Source of the DNA: Ideonella_A sakaiensis_A
GTDB taxonomy: Bacteria; Pseudomonadota; Gammaproteobacteria; Burkholderiales; Burkholderiaceae_C
Assembly (NCBI RefSeq): GCF_048320135.1
Contig: NZ_CP182947.1
Location: forward strand, 372,001-436,000
Direction of reading: 5' to 3'
Length of the DNA stretch: 64,000 bases
The notes beneath the pieces are model-generated. The model did not search any database. It worked only from the letters and a program-made list of their open reading frames with translations, and was not told the origin of the DNA. Shown piece by piece: positions 35,128 through 44,357 of this stretch (positions are counted from its first letter, which is position 1; each line of letters opens with the position of its first letter). A program made the translations under genes and the position numbers.

Positions 35128-35158
35128 CCGCGCCGCTGCGCCATCCATCGATACCGCC

Positions 35159-36685
35159 ATGACCATCAGACCCACCGACGCCGCCTCCCTGCTCTCGACC
35201 CTCGGCGTGGCCGAATCGCTTTACAACGGCGGCTCGCTGGCTGCCCGTTCGCCGATCGACGGCCGCCAAGGCGCGGCTGTGCACGAGGCCGACGCCGGCC
35301 AGGTCGATGCGGCCGTCGGCCGCGCGCATGCAGCGTTCACGGCGTGGCGAGATGTGCCGGCACCGCGCCGTGGCGAGCTGGTGCGGCTGTTCGGCGACGA
35401 ACTGCGCCGCCACAAGTCGACGCTGGCAGCGCTGGTGACGCTGGAGGCCGGCAAGGTGACCAGCGAAGGCGCCGGCGAAGTGCAGGAGATGATCGACATC
35501 TGCGACTTCGCGGTCGGCCTGTCGCGCCAGTTGCACGGGCTGACGATCGCCAGCGAACGGCCCGGCCACCGGATGATGGAACAGTGGCACCCGCTCGGCG
35601 TCGTCGGCGTCATCAGCGCCTTCAATTTTCCGGTCGCGGTCTGGAGCTGGAACGCGACGCTGGCACTCGTCTGCGGCAATTCGCTGGTCTGGAAGCCGAG
35701 CGAAAAGACGCCGCTGACGGCGCTCGCGACCCAGGCCTTGTTCGACGCCGCGGTGACGCGATTCCGCGCCGAAGGCGGCGAGGCGCCGGATGCATTGAGC
35801 CAGGTGCTGATCGGCCGCGCCGCGGTCGGTGAGGCGCTGGTCGACGACCCGCGCGTCGCGCTGCTGTCGGCCACCGGCTCGACCCGGATGGGCCGTGCGG
35901 TCGGTCCGCGCGTCGCGGCACGTTTCGGCCGCTGCCTGCTCGAGCTCGGTGGCAACAACGCGATCATCGTCGCGCCGAGTGCCGACCTCGACCTGGCGGT
36001 GCGCGGCATCGCCTTTGGCGCCTGGGGCACTGCCGGTCAACGCTGCACGACGACGCGCCGCGTGATCGCCCACACCAGCATCCACGATGAACTGGCCGCC
36101 CGCCTCGAGCGCGCGCGCGCCAGCCTGCGGGTCGGCGACCCGCGCGATTCCGGCGTGCTGGTCGGTCCGCTGATCGACGAGGCGGCATTCAACGGCATGC
36201 AGGCTGCGTTGGCGCAGGCCCGCGAGCAAGGCGGCAAGGTCGCCGGCGGCGAGCGGGTCGAAGTCCCTGGTGCTGCCGACGCCTGCTATGCCGCGCCGGC
36301 ACTGGTGCAGATGCCGCAACAGACGCCGATCGTCTGCGAGGAAACCTTCGCACCGATCCTCTACACGATGCGCTACGACCAGCTCGCCGATGCGATCGCG
36401 ATGCACAACGCGGTGCCGCAAGGCCTGTCGTCGGCGATCTTCACGAATGACCTGCGCGAGGCCGAGGCCTTCCTCGCCGCCGGCGGCAGCGACTGCGGCA
36501 TCGCCAACGTCAATATCGGCACCTCCGGCGCCGAGATCGGCGGCGCCTTCGGCGGCGAAAAACAGACCGGCGGCGGCCGCGAATCCGGCAGCGACGCCTG
36601 GCGCAACTACATGCGCCGCGCGACCAATACGATCAACTACTCGGGTGCCTTGCCGCTGGCGCAGGGGGTGAAGTTCGATATCTGA
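35159..36685 (+). CDS. amaB: ALDH7-family aldehyde dehydrogenase (alpha-aminoadipate-semialdehyde type)
   Basis: A 508-residue aldehyde dehydrogenase. GVISAFNFPVAVWSWNATLALVCGNSLVWKPSEKTPL is the cofactor region, Glu262 in LELGGNN the general base and Cys296 in GTAGQRCTTTRR the nucleophile. The C-terminal segment IGTSGAEIGGAFGGEKQTGG followed by GRESGSDAWRNYMRRATNTINYS is distinctive of ALDH7 (antiquitin/AmaB/Pcd), which oxidises alpha-aminoadipate semialdehyde to aminoadipate. It lies 31 bases after the saccharopine-dehydrogenase-like gene, in line with lysine catabolism. The symbol is by family; other semialdehydes are possible. Confidence 0.88.
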   Translation: MTIRPTDAASLLSTLGVAESLYNGGSLAARSPIDGRQGAAVHEADAGQVDAAVGRAHAAFTAWRDVPAPRRGELVRLFGDELRRHKSTLAALVTLEAGKVTSEGAGEVQEMIDICDFAVGLSRQLHGLTIASERPGHRMMEQWHPLGVVGVISAFNFPVAVWSWNATLALVCGNSLVWKPSEKTPLTALATQALFDAAVTRFRAEGGEAPDALSQVLIGRAAVGEALVDDPRVALLSATGSTRMGRAVGPRVAARFGRCLLELGGNNAIIVAPSADLDLAVRGIAFGAWGTAGQRCTTTRRVIAHTSIHDELAARLERARASLRVGDPRDSGVLVGPLIDEAAFNGMQAALAQAREQGGKVAGGERVEVPGAADACYAAPALVQMPQQTPIVCEETFAPILYTMRYDQLADAIAMHNAVPQGLSSAIFTNDLREAEAFLAAGGSDCGIANVNIGTSGAEIGGAFGGEKQTGGGRESGSDAWRNYMRRATNTINYSGALPLAQGVKFDI

Positions 36686-36793
36686 GTGGCAAGCGGGGCC
36701 GAGGCCAGCCTGCATGAAGTCGCAACGACGACCGCACGGGACTACCGGCCGACACCCGACCCGGGCATCCCGATGCCGCCAACCTTCTGACCG

Positions 36794-37072
36794 ATGAGCA
36801 CCACCACATCGAGGCTCGAGATCCGCGGCAGCGTGCAAGGTGTCGGCTACCGCTGGTCGATGGTCGAGCAGGCGCGGCGGCTCGGTGTGTCGGGCTGGGT
36901 GCGCAATCGGCGCGACGGTTCGGTCGAGGCCGTCGTGCAGGGCAGCGCCGAAGCGGTCGATGGCATCATCGCGTGGGCGCGCCGCGGTCCGCCGGCGGCT
37001 GTTGTCTCCTCGGTCGAGGTCTTTCCGGCCGACGGCGAGTTCGACGGCTTCGATCAGCGGCCGTCTGCCTAA
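36794..37072 (+). CDS. acyP: Acylphosphatase
   Basis: A 92-residue acylphosphatase, the usual size. The phosphate-binding loop is GSVQGVGYR with catalytic Arg20, and VSGWVRNRRDGSVEAVVQG contains the second catalytic residue Asn38. It hydrolyses carboxyl-phosphate bonds such as acetyl- or carbamoyl-phosphate in the cytosol. It is a single gene 108 bases after the ALDH gene and 38 bases before the GST gene. Confidence 0.95.
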   Translation: MSTTTSRLEIRGSVQGVGYRWSMVEQARRLGVSGWVRNRRDGSVEAVVQGSAEAVDGIIAWARRGPPAAVVSSVEVFPADGEFDGFDQRPSA

Positions 37073-37110
37073 GCGCAATCCGCGCGCTGTCCCCACTGGA
37101 GTTGCCCTGC

Positions 37111-37992
37111 ATGAACGATTCGACGACGAACTACGAGCCGCCCCAGGTCTGGGTCTGGAACAAGGAAAGCGGCGGCAAGTTCGCGAACATCAACCGGCCG
37201 ATCGCCGGGCCGACCCACGACAAGGCGCTGCCGGTCGGCCAACACCCGCTGCAGCTCTATTCGCTGGCGACGCCGAACGGCGTCAAGGTGACGGTGATGC
37301 TCGAGGAATTGCTCGCACTCGGCCATGCCGGCGCCGAATACGATGCCTGGCTGATCAGCATCAACGATGGCGACCAGTTCGGCAGCGGTTTTGTCGAGGT
37401 CAATCCGAACTCGAAGATTCCGGCATTGATGGACCGCAGCGGTTCGCAACCGATCCGCGTCTTCGAATCCGGCGCGATCCTGATCTACCTGGCCGAGAAA
37501 TTCGGCAACGCCATGTTGCCGATCGAGCCGGCCAGGCGCGCCGAATGCCTGTCGTGGCTGTTCTGGCAGATGGGCAGCGCGCCCTACCTCGGCGGCGGCT
37601 TCGGCCACTTCTATGCCTATGCGCCGTTCAAGATCGAATATGCGATCGACCGGTTCGCGATGGAGGTCAAGCGCCAGCTCGACGTGCTCGACCGCCGGCT
37701 CGCGGACAGCGAGTACCTCGGCGGCGACGCCTACACGATTGCCGACATCGCGGTCTGGCCCTGGTATGGCGCGCTAGCGAAGGGCCTGCTCTACAGCGCA
37801 GGCGAATTCCTGCAGGTCGAGCAGTACAAGAATGTGCAGCGCTGGACCGAACAGATCGCCGCGCGGCCGGCGGTCAAGCGCGGCCGCATGGTCAATCGCC
37901 GCTGGGGCGATCCGGCAAGCCAGCTGCACGAGCGCCACGACGCATCCGACTTCGCAAACCGCACGCAGGACAAGCTCGCGCCCGAAGGCTGA
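37111..37992 (+). CDS. yghU: Glutathione S-transferase of the YghU type
   Basis: A 293-residue protein close in length to E. coli YghU (288). The distinctive N-terminal leader WVWNKESGGKFANINRPIAGPTHDKALPVGQHPLQLYSL precedes a thioredoxin-like domain with NPNSKIPAL and FESGAILIYLAEKFG for glutathione binding. A helical domain follows with LGGGFGHFYAYAP and YTIADIAVWPWYG. YghU-type proteins bind two glutathiones and have disulfide-bond reductase activity. The ATG at 37111 is where family sequence starts. Confidence 0.93.
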   Translation: MNDSTTNYEPPQVWVWNKESGGKFANINRPIAGPTHDKALPVGQHPLQLYSLATPNGVKVTVMLEELLALGHAGAEYDAWLISINDGDQFGSGFVEVNPNSKIPALMDRSGSQPIRVFESGAILIYLAEKFGNAMLPIEPARRAECLSWLFWQMGSAPYLGGGFGHFYAYAPFKIEYAIDRFAMEVKRQLDVLDRRLADSEYLGGDAYTIADIAVWPWYGALAKGLLYSAGEFLQVEQYKNVQRWTEQIAARPAVKRGRMVNRRWGDPASQLHERHDASDFANRTQDKLAPEG

Positions 37993-38001
37993 CCGACGAG
38001 C

Positions 38002-39093
38002 TCAGGCGCTGAGCGCGGCAGCGATCAGCCGATGGAAGTGGTGCACGCCGCGCTCATGTCGGGCTGAATAGCGGCCGCGTCGATAGAGGCGCGATCGGAT
38101 GCCGCGTTGCACGCTGCAGACCACCGCCTCGTCTTCCGCTTCGACCGGATCGAGTGCGCCGCCGGCACCCTGCCCGAGCAGCGATCGATCGGCAACAAAA
38201 CTGCGGAACAGCACCCGGGTGCGCGCGATGCCGATCGGCTCGACGACGTTGACCGACAAGCCCCACGGGTAGAAATTCAGCATCAGGTTCGGAAACAGCC
38301 ACCAGTAATAGGCGGCGACGCGCAGGCCGTGGTCCGGCGAGCCGGCCGGCGGCTCGAAGGCCGCTTCGCCGTCGCGCGCGAGCGCGAGTTGCAGCACCGC
38401 GGCTTCGCCAAGTTCATACCGGTAGCCGGCCGGGTCGAGCGCGCCGCTCAGGCCGGGATGGACAAACGGGATGTGCAGCCCTTCGAGGTAATTCTCGACA
38501 TACAAGGCCCAGTGGGCATCGAACTCGAAGCTGCGGGATCGGCTCGCATCGGCCGGCCACTCCTTTGCCGGCAGCCACGCCAGCCGCTGCGCCATCTCGT
38601 CGAGCCAGCTCGCGAGCGGCCAGCGCGGCGACAACGACGCAAAGCCATGGCCGGCCCATTCGCCGAAGGCGAGTTCAGGAAGGTCGTCACTGGCCGACGG
38701 AAAGTTGCGCACGCCGTCGAAGCCCGGCATCGTGCGCAGCCGGCCATCGAGCTCGAATCGCCGCGAGTGGTAGGGGCAGCGGATGTGGTCGGCGCGGCAA
38801 GGCTGCTGCACCAGCAGGCTCGCTCGGTGGGTGCAGACATTCGATAGGCAGCGCAGCTTGCCGGCGAGGTCACGCGCCAGCAGCAGCGGTTCGTTGAGCA
38901 GACCCGGCAGCAATTCTCGCGGTGCCAGCGAACCGGGCGCAGCGACATCGTCGAGCCGGCCGAGCCAGTGCCATGCGCTCGCAAAAATCTTCTCCCGCAC
39001 CTGCTGGCAGACCAGCGGGTCGAGGTAAAACGCGCTCGGCAGCGTCGCCGCGATGGCCACGTCGGGGTCGATCGCAAAGCGTGCGTCAGCCAT
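38002..39093 (-). CDS. Rieske non-haem iron oxygenase, alpha-type subunit
   Basis: A 363-residue oxygenase. The Rieske [2Fe-2S] ligands are Cys87, His89, Cys106 and His109 (CTHRA and CPYHS). The mononuclear iron site is ENYLEGLHIPFVH with His207 and His212, and the third ligand is probably an Asp in the DPVEAEDE segment near residue 315. This layout resembles single-alpha oxygenases such as glycine-betaine or choline monooxygenase. No reductase or ferredoxin gene is adjacent, so the electron donor must be encoded elsewhere. It is divergent from the M3 peptidase gene with only 42 bases between starts. The substrate is unknown. Confidence 0.85.
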   Translation of the reverse strand: MADARFAIDPDVAIAATLPSAFYLDPLVCQQVREKIFASAWHWLGRLDDVAAPGSLAPRELLPGLLNEPLLLARDLAGKLRCLSNVCTHRASLLVQQPCRADHIRCPYHSRRFELDGRLRTMPGFDGVRNFPSASDDLPELAFGEWAGHGFASLSPRWPLASWLDEMAQRLAWLPAKEWPADASRSRSFEFDAHWALYVENYLEGLHIPFVHPGLSGALDPAGYRYELGEAAVLQLALARDGEAAFEPPAGSPDHGLRVAAYYWWLFPNLMLNFYPWGLSVNVVEPIGIARTRVLFRSFVADRSLLGQGAGGALDPVEAEDEAVVCSVQRGIRSRLYRRGRYSARHERGVHHFHRLIAAALSA

Positions 39094-39135
39094 ATACAGT
39101 CGCCCTCGTCAGCAACATCTTCGGTATCGCCTTTC

Positions 39136-41037
39136 GTGAAACGCCTCCCCACCCTCGCCGGCCTATTCTGCGCCGCCAGCCTTGCCTGCAATGCGATCGC
39201 CGCCGCCGAGGCGCGGAGCGACGTTCGCCAGCGCGCCGACATCGCCGCTGAATACCGTTGGGACCTGACACCGATCTTCAAGGATTGGCCGGCCTGGGAA
39301 GCGGCGCTGCGGCAGATGGAAGCGAAGATGGATGCGTTCGCCGCACGCAAGGGCTCGCTGGCAAAAGGACCGCAGGCGGTGCTCGATGCCTACCGCGCCT
39401 ATGACGAGATCGGCAAGCTGCAATACCTCGTCTACCGCTATCCGCAGCTGCAGCGCGACCTCGATTCACGCAACCAGGAGGTCGCTGCCCGCTTCCAGCA
39501 GGTCTCGGCCGTTTTCGCGAAATTCGACACCGCAACCGCCTGGTTCACGCCGGAACTGCTGACGATCGCGCAGCCGACGATGGAAGCCTGGATTGCCAGC
39601 ACGCCGGCACTGGCGCCGTATCGCTTCACGATCCTCGACAACTACCGCCGCCAGGCCCATGTGCTCGACGAACAGGGCGAGCGGCTGCTCGCGCTGGCCG
39701 GCCGCTTTGCCCAATCGCCGCGCGAGGCCTTCCAGGAACTGAGCACCTCGGACATCCGCTTCCCGACCATCACGCTGGCCGACGGCAGCGAGGTGACGCT
39801 GACACCGGCGAACTACCGCGCGCTGCTCGACAGCAACCCGAACCAGGCCGACCGTGCGAAAGCGGCTGCCGCCCATGTCGGCACCTATGCGGCAACCGCC
39901 AACACCTATGCGGCGATCTACCAGGGCGTGCTGCAGCGCGACTGGTTTCTCGCGCAGGCGCGCCGCTTCGGCAGCACGCTCGATGCCGCGGTCGACGACA
40001 ACGCGGTGCCGCCGGCTGTCGTGACGACGCTGATCGAGGCGACCCGCGCCGGTACCGCGCCGCTGCAGCGTTATGCGCGGCTGCGCAAGCGGCTGCTCGG
40101 GCTCGACAGCTACCACTTCTACGACAGCAGCGTGCCAATCTTCCGCAGCGAGCAGCGCTACCCCTATGAACGTTCGCGCGAGCTTGCACTGGCCTCGGTT
40201 GCGCCGCTCGGCGCCGACTACCAGCAGCGTTTCCGCAAATTTGTCTCCGGCGGCCGCATCGACGTCTACGAGACACCCGGCAAGCGCAGCGGCGCCTACA
40301 GCGCCGGCGTCTACGGCGTCGGGCCGTATCTGCTGCTGAACCACAACGACACGCTCGAATCGGCCTTCACCTTCGCGCACGAAGCCGGCCATGCGATGCA
40401 CACGGTGTTGTCGTACGCGCACCAGCCATTCATCACCTCGTCGTACACGATCTTCGTCGCCGAAGTGGCGTCGACGATGAACGAACGTTTTCTGCTCGAG
40501 CACCTGCTGCAGCAGACCAGCGACCCGAAGGAGCGCTTCCTGCTGCTGCAGCATGCCGTCGATGCGATCGTCAACACCTTCTACACGCAGGTGATGTTCG
40601 CCGATTTCGAACTGCAGGCGCACCGGCTGGTCGAGCGTGGCGAGCCGGTCACCACCGCGGTGCTGAACAGTCTCTACGGCCGGCTGCTGAAAGACTATTA
40701 CGGCGACGCGGTGACGATCGACGACTTCTACCAGACCAGCTGGGCGCGGATACCGCACTTCTTCAACTCGCCCTACTACGTCTACCAGTACGCGACCTGT
40801 TTTGCCTCGTCGGCCGAACTGTTCAACGCGATCACCAGCGGCGATGCCGCCTCTCGCGCCGCGGCCACCGAGCGTTATCTGACGCTGCTGAAAAGCGGCG
40901 GCAACGACCACCCGATGGCGCAGCTGAAAAAGGCCGGCGTCGACCTGACGCGACGCGAGACGGTGCAGGCGGTGGTCGAGCAGATGGAAACACTGGTCTC
41001 GCGGATGGAGGCCGAGGCCGCGCGCATCAGCCGCTGA
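39136..41037 (+). CDS. pepF: Exported M3-family oligoendopeptidase F-like metallopeptidase
   Basis: A 633-residue zinc peptidase. The active site is His415-Glu416-x-x-His419 in FTFAHEAGHAMHTVLS, and the third ligand Glu lies in the AEVASTMNE segment. The N-terminus reads KRLPTLAGLFCAASLACNAIAAAEA, a clear export signal, so it should act in the periplasm on peptides; most PepF proteins are cytosolic. The start is taken as GTG at 39136, just before the signal peptide; there is no strong SD, and no in-frame ATG lies between it and the mature domain. Confidence 0.88.
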   Translation: MKRLPTLAGLFCAASLACNAIAAAEARSDVRQRADIAAEYRWDLTPIFKDWPAWEAALRQMEAKMDAFAARKGSLAKGPQAVLDAYRAYDEIGKLQYLVYRYPQLQRDLDSRNQEVAARFQQVSAVFAKFDTATAWFTPELLTIAQPTMEAWIASTPALAPYRFTILDNYRRQAHVLDEQGERLLALAGRFAQSPREAFQELSTSDIRFPTITLADGSEVTLTPANYRALLDSNPNQADRAKAAAAHVGTYAATANTYAAIYQGVLQRDWFLAQARRFGSTLDAAVDDNAVPPAVVTTLIEATRAGTAPLQRYARLRKRLLGLDSYHFYDSSVPIFRSEQRYPYERSRELALASVAPLGADYQQRFRKFVSGGRIDVYETPGKRSGAYSAGVYGVGPYLLLNHNDTLESAFTFAHEAGHAMHTVLSYAHQPFITSSYTIFVAEVASTMNERFLLEHLLQQTSDPKERFLLLQHAVDAIVNTFYTQVMFADFELQAHRLVERGEPVTTAVLNSLYGRLLKDYYGDAVTIDDFYQTSWARIPHFFNSPYYVYQYATCFASSAELFNAITSGDAASRAAATERYLTLLKSGGNDHPMAQLKKAGVDLTRRETVQAVVEQMETLVSRMEAEAARISR

Positions 41038-41075
41038 TGCAAGGCCGGCCAGGGGCACGGGCCGGCGCGACGTCG

Positions 41076-41327
41076 TCAGCAGCAGGCCTGCGATGGTTTG
41101 GCCGGCGCCGCTGCAGCGCGCCGCCGGGCGTGCCGTGCGAGGCTGCGCGCAAAACGCTCTGCGGCGCGGCGGGCCTGCCATTGCCGGGTCGCCAATGCAT
41201 CGCCGATGCGGTCCCAGAAATCACTGATCGCCTGCGCGCGCAGTTCGGCGGCCTGGCGTTTTGCTGCATCGTGCATCGCCGCCAGCATCTCGGGTGTGTA
41301 GCGGTCGGAATCGTTGAAGGTGTTCAT
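41076..41327 (-). CDS. Small arginine-rich protein of unknown function
   Basis: An 83-residue protein I do not recognise. It has an acidic/polar N-terminus (MNTFNDSDRYTPEMLAAMHD) and an alanine- and arginine-rich helical remainder (RQWQARRAAERFARSLARHARRRAAAA), ending in a Cys-Cys pair. The ATG follows GGGAGACTCTG. It is divergent from the LysR gene at 41444, a usual layout for a LysR regulator and its target, so this protein may belong to that regulon. Confidence 0.55.
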   Translation of the reverse strand: MNTFNDSDRYTPEMLAAMHDAAKRQAAELRAQAISDFWDRIGDALATRQWQARRAAERFARSLARHARRRAAAAPAKPSQACC

Positions 41328-41443
41328 CAGAGTCTCCCTGTGGGTGCCGATGGGTTGCACTCTATGTACTCTCCAGTCGCTCGGAAACCACCAAAATTCG
41401 CTATCCGTATTGCACTATTTGCAATACCAGACGATAGTGGCGC

Positions 41444-42340
41444 ATGCAGATCCAACTCGATGACGTGCGGCTTTTTGTCCGCATCGTCGATCTCGGCACC
41501 TTGTCTGCGGCGGCGCGCGAGCGCGATGCGCCGGTCAGCCAGGTCACCCGCTCGCTGGTGCGCCTCGAACGCGCCTGCGCGGTGCGGCTGCTGCACCGGA
41601 CGACGCATGGCCTCAGCCTGACCGACGAAGGCGACACCTTTCTTGCCTACGCACGCACGCTGCTCGATGCAACCGCGCAATTGCAGGCCGACCTCAGCGG
41701 CAAGATCAGCGGGCCGAGCGGCTGGGTCAGGGTCAGCGTCAGCCCGCTGCTGGCCGAGGCGGTGATCGTGCCGAGCCTGAACGCGCTGTACCAGCGCCAC
41801 CCCGACATCCATGTCGACATCGCCGCCGACGACCGCATCGTCGACATGTCGCGTGAAGGCATCGACGTCGCGATCCGCACCGGCACGACGGCCAGCGAAA
41901 CGCTGGTCGCGAGACGGATCGGCCAGATGACGCGCTCGCTGTATGCGGCACCGGCTTATGCCGAGCGCTTCGGCCTGCCGACCTCGGTCGACGATCTGCC
42001 GCGGCACCGGCTGATCAGCTACAGCGTCAGTCCGGCGCTGAACCACTGGACGATCGCCGACGGCGCGCAGCGCCGCGAGTTCCTCGCGCAAGGCCACACG
42101 CGAACCGACAATTCGGCGATCGTGCTCGCGTTGGTGCGCCGCGGTGTCGGCATTGGCCGGCTCAGCGATGTCGTCGCGCGGCGGCTGGTCGCCAGCGGCG
42201 AATTGCTGCCGGTGATGGCCGAGCAGGCGAGCACCGAGCCGGTGCCGATGTATGCGGTGATGCTGCCGCAGCGTCACCGGCTGCCGAAGATACGCGCCTG
42301 CATCGACCACTGGGCCGACTGGATGGCCGCCGACAGGTGA
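41444..42340 (+). CDS. LysR-type transcriptional regulator
   Basis: A 298-residue LysR protein. The winged helix-turn-helix spans residues 4-62 (DDVRLFVRIVDLGTLSAAARERDAPVSQVTRSLVRLERACAVRLLHRTTHGLSLT), followed by an effector-binding domain (VSVSPLLAEAVIVPSLNALYQRHPDIHVDI). The HRTTHGLSLT wing and the domain layout fit the AaeR/PA2206-like subgroup. It is divergent from the small gene at 41076, with 116 bases shared between the starts, and upstream of the CHAT-like cassette, which could be a second target. Confidence 0.9.
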   Translation: MQIQLDDVRLFVRIVDLGTLSAAARERDAPVSQVTRSLVRLERACAVRLLHRTTHGLSLTDEGDTFLAYARTLLDATAQLQADLSGKISGPSGWVRVSVSPLLAEAVIVPSLNALYQRHPDIHVDIAADDRIVDMSREGIDVAIRTGTTASETLVARRIGQMTRSLYAAPAYAERFGLPTSVDDLPRHRLISYSVSPALNHWTIADGAQRREFLAQGHTRTDNSAIVLALVRRGVGIGRLSDVVARRLVASGELLPVMAEQASTEPVPMYAVMLPQRHRLPKIRACIDHWADWMAADR

Positions 42341-42546
42341 GGCGACGCTGAACAAGTCCCCGCGGGCGAGCGCGCCCTGGAGTCCAGCGTTGCCGCAAAC
42401 GGCCGGAAGCGCCGAAAAGTCACATTCCGGCCGGCGTTGCCGGCTGACGCGTCTGCGGGATTCCGTTATGGTCGCGATTGACCGATCATCGCGTTGCAGC
42501 GTGACCAGCCATGCCGGATGTGGCCCTGCCCAGGCAAGGAGGACAG

Positions 42547-42906
42547 ATGCTGACCCTGACCGCCGAACAGTTCGCCCGCATCGGTGCCGACCAGAAGCAA
42601 GCTTTCGTCGACCGACTGATTGCGCAGTTGCGCCAGGATTTCCCGCAGCAGACGAGCCCGCGCGACGATACAGCGATGCGCCAGCTTGTCGACACCGGCA
42701 GCCGGAATGCCGAAACCTATGGTCTGGTCGGCGAAGCCCATATCCGCTTCTATTGCGGCCTGATGCTGCGCCATGGCGAGGATTTCGATACCGATCCGAA
42801 GCAGCCGTGGGCCGGCGAGATCCTCGACGATGACGCGCTGAGCGCCACCGAAAAGGTCGCCCGCCTCGACGAGGTGCAGGTCTTTCTCGATCGGCCGTCC
42901 GGATGA
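42547..42906 (+). CDS. Small conserved protein at the head of the CHAT-like cassette
   Basis: A 119-residue acidic, helical protein. The central text reads FVDRLIAQLRQDFPQQ, then YGLVGEAHIRFYCGLMLRHGEDFDTDPKQPWAGEIL. This pattern (helices, then FD-x-DP-x-x-PWA near the end) is one I recall from small proteins encoded beside secreted effectors in proteobacteria. The recall is unverified. The ATG has an excellent AAGGAGG box. Its stop overlaps the next start by four bases (ATGA), so it is made together with the CHAT-like protein and may be its chaperone or adaptor. Confidence 0.65.
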   Translation: MLTLTAEQFARIGADQKQAFVDRLIAQLRQDFPQQTSPRDDTAMRQLVDTGSRNAETYGLVGEAHIRFYCGLMLRHGEDFDTDPKQPWAGEILDDDALSATEKVARLDEVQVFLDRPSG

Positions 42907-44336
42907 GCGATCTGAAGCGCCCGCTGGACCCGGCCGCCGTCAAGGCGGCCGACGATGCGTTCTACGCAAAACATCCGGAATTCATCGCGGCCGACGGCAG
43001 CCGGATTCCGCTCAGCGCCACCGATCCGACGCAGGCCGCCTTGCGTCGCGAGTGGCGCAATGCCTATGTCGCCGCAGGTGGCGGCGTGGCCGGTGGCGGC
43101 CCTGGCAAGAAACCGGGTCCCGGCGCCCAGCCCTGCGATTGCCCAGGTGATGACAACGGCGGCGGTGGCGGCGGCACAAGCCCGAAACCCGACAAACCCG
43201 GCACCAAACCCGGCGAGCCGGTGCCGACGCTGAAGGTGCGCTGGTCCAAGCCCTGGGTGACGCCGGACCACAACAGCGGCTGGCCGCCGGCGACGCCACC
43301 GACCGACGTCGTGCCGGAAGAAGCGAAGGTCGAACTGATCGGCGAAACGACCAATGTGCCGGACGGCAGCACGGCATCGATGACGATCCACCTGTGCCAC
43401 AGCGGCGCGCAGGTCAAGGAGGGCCAGTTCAACGACCTGGTCGTGCAGGGCGGCAAGGTCGTCGACCCGGCGACCGGCAAGCCGCCGGAATGGGTCTTCG
43501 ATGCCAGCCACGATATCTGGCGGACCTGGAACCGGCCCTTCTACTATTTCAAGTGCAGCGTCAACTACAAGGGCCTCAACGAAGAGACGCCAAAGGATTT
43601 CACCGGACAGCGCGCCGCCTGCCTGACCCTCAAATACTGGCACCCCTGCGTCGCCGAAAGCAGCACCTTGGCCGGCGTATTGCCGGAGGCGAATGCGGTG
43701 GCCGCGGTGCTGAACGGCGTGCGGCACTCGAAGGCGCAGGTGCAGAACCTGACAGTGGTCGGCATCGGCCGCCCCGACTGGGGATCGCTGCTGCGCAACA
43801 GCTATGTCTTCCACATGGCCAGCCACGGCAATGTGCTGAAACGCAGCGACAACTCCGGCATCGGCGTCAACGATCCCGGCGAATCGACGTATACAAAGTC
43901 CGAGTGGCGCAGCATCGTCCACATCACCCCGGTGCCGCGCTTCGGCGATGCGCAGATCAAGGCGGCAGCCAACGTGCCGAGCGTGCCTCGTTACCTGTTT
44001 TATTCGAGCACCTGCCTGACCGGCTGGGAGCCGTCGTTCGCCAACGCGATGATCGGCCGCGGCACACGCAACGTACTGGCATTCCGGCGCACGATTCCCG
44101 ATGCCGAGGCGCCGCTGCTGGCCGACAAGTTCTACAAGCGCTGGGCCACCTACAAGCTGAACCCTGCGAAGATCCCCGATTGCTTTTTCGCGACCGCCGC
44201 CGATCACTACACCAGCATGAAGCCGATCCTGTATGGCGCCGGCGGCGGGCAGATCGAGGCCTGGACCTCGACGATGAATGCGATCAGCGACATGGGTGCC
44301 GCGATCGGCAATGCGATTGCCGGCTGGTTCAAATAA
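42903..44336 (+). CDS. Multidomain protein with C-terminal caspase/CHAT-like peptidase domain
   Basis: A 477-residue protein with no signal peptide. Residues 1-60 form a small helical leader (AVKAADDAFYAKHPEFIAADG, then TQAALRREWRNAY). Residues 61-108 are a Gly/Pro-rich linker with a CDC pair. Residues 110-250 look like a cysteine-containing beta-sandwich (AKVELIGETTNVPDGSTASM; FKCSVNYKGLNEETPKDF). Residues 270-450 look like a clan CD peptidase: YVFHMASHGNVL with His308-Gly309, then YLFYSSTCLTGWEPSFANAM with Cys371 and NVLAFRRTIPDAEAPLLADKFYKRW, the CHAT-domain order. A short Ala/Gly-rich tail follows. By-eye fold assignment only. The leader plus swappable C-terminus recalls secreted polymorphic effectors. 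Confidence 0.7.
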   Translation: MSDLKRPLDPAAVKAADDAFYAKHPEFIAADGSRIPLSATDPTQAALRREWRNAYVAAGGGVAGGGPGKKPGPGAQPCDCPGDDNGGGGGGTSPKPDKPGTKPGEPVPTLKVRWSKPWVTPDHNSGWPPATPPTDVVPEEAKVELIGETTNVPDGSTASMTIHLCHSGAQVKEGQFNDLVVQGGKVVDPATGKPPEWVFDASHDIWRTWNRPFYYFKCSVNYKGLNEETPKDFTGQRAACLTLKYWHPCVAESSTLAGVLPEANAVAAVLNGVRHSKAQVQNLTVVGIGRPDWGSLLRNSYVFHMASHGNVLKRSDNSGIGVNDPGESTYTKSEWRSIVHITPVPRFGDAQIKAAANVPSVPRYLFYSSTCLTGWEPSFANAMIGRGTRNVLAFRRTIPDAEAPLLADKFYKRWATYKLNPAKIPDCFFATAADHYTSMKPILYGAGGGQIEAWTSTMNAISDMGAAIGNAIAGWFK

Positions 44337-44357
44337 ACCGTCAACGGAGGACATCCC

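Noticed and set aside
31276..35175. 1299-codon open frame on the minus strand opposite maeB and the saccharopine-dehydrogenase-like gene
   Set aside because: It is a GC-skew shadow: it lies wholly opposite two recognisable plus-strand genes, is Arg/His/Gln-rich and contains no conserved motif.
42477..42488. ATTGACCGATCA about 60 bases before the CHAT-like cassette, resembling the PaaR-type palindrome
   Set aside because: Only the first half matches (TTGACCGATC); the second arm is absent, so joint control with the paa cluster is not supported.
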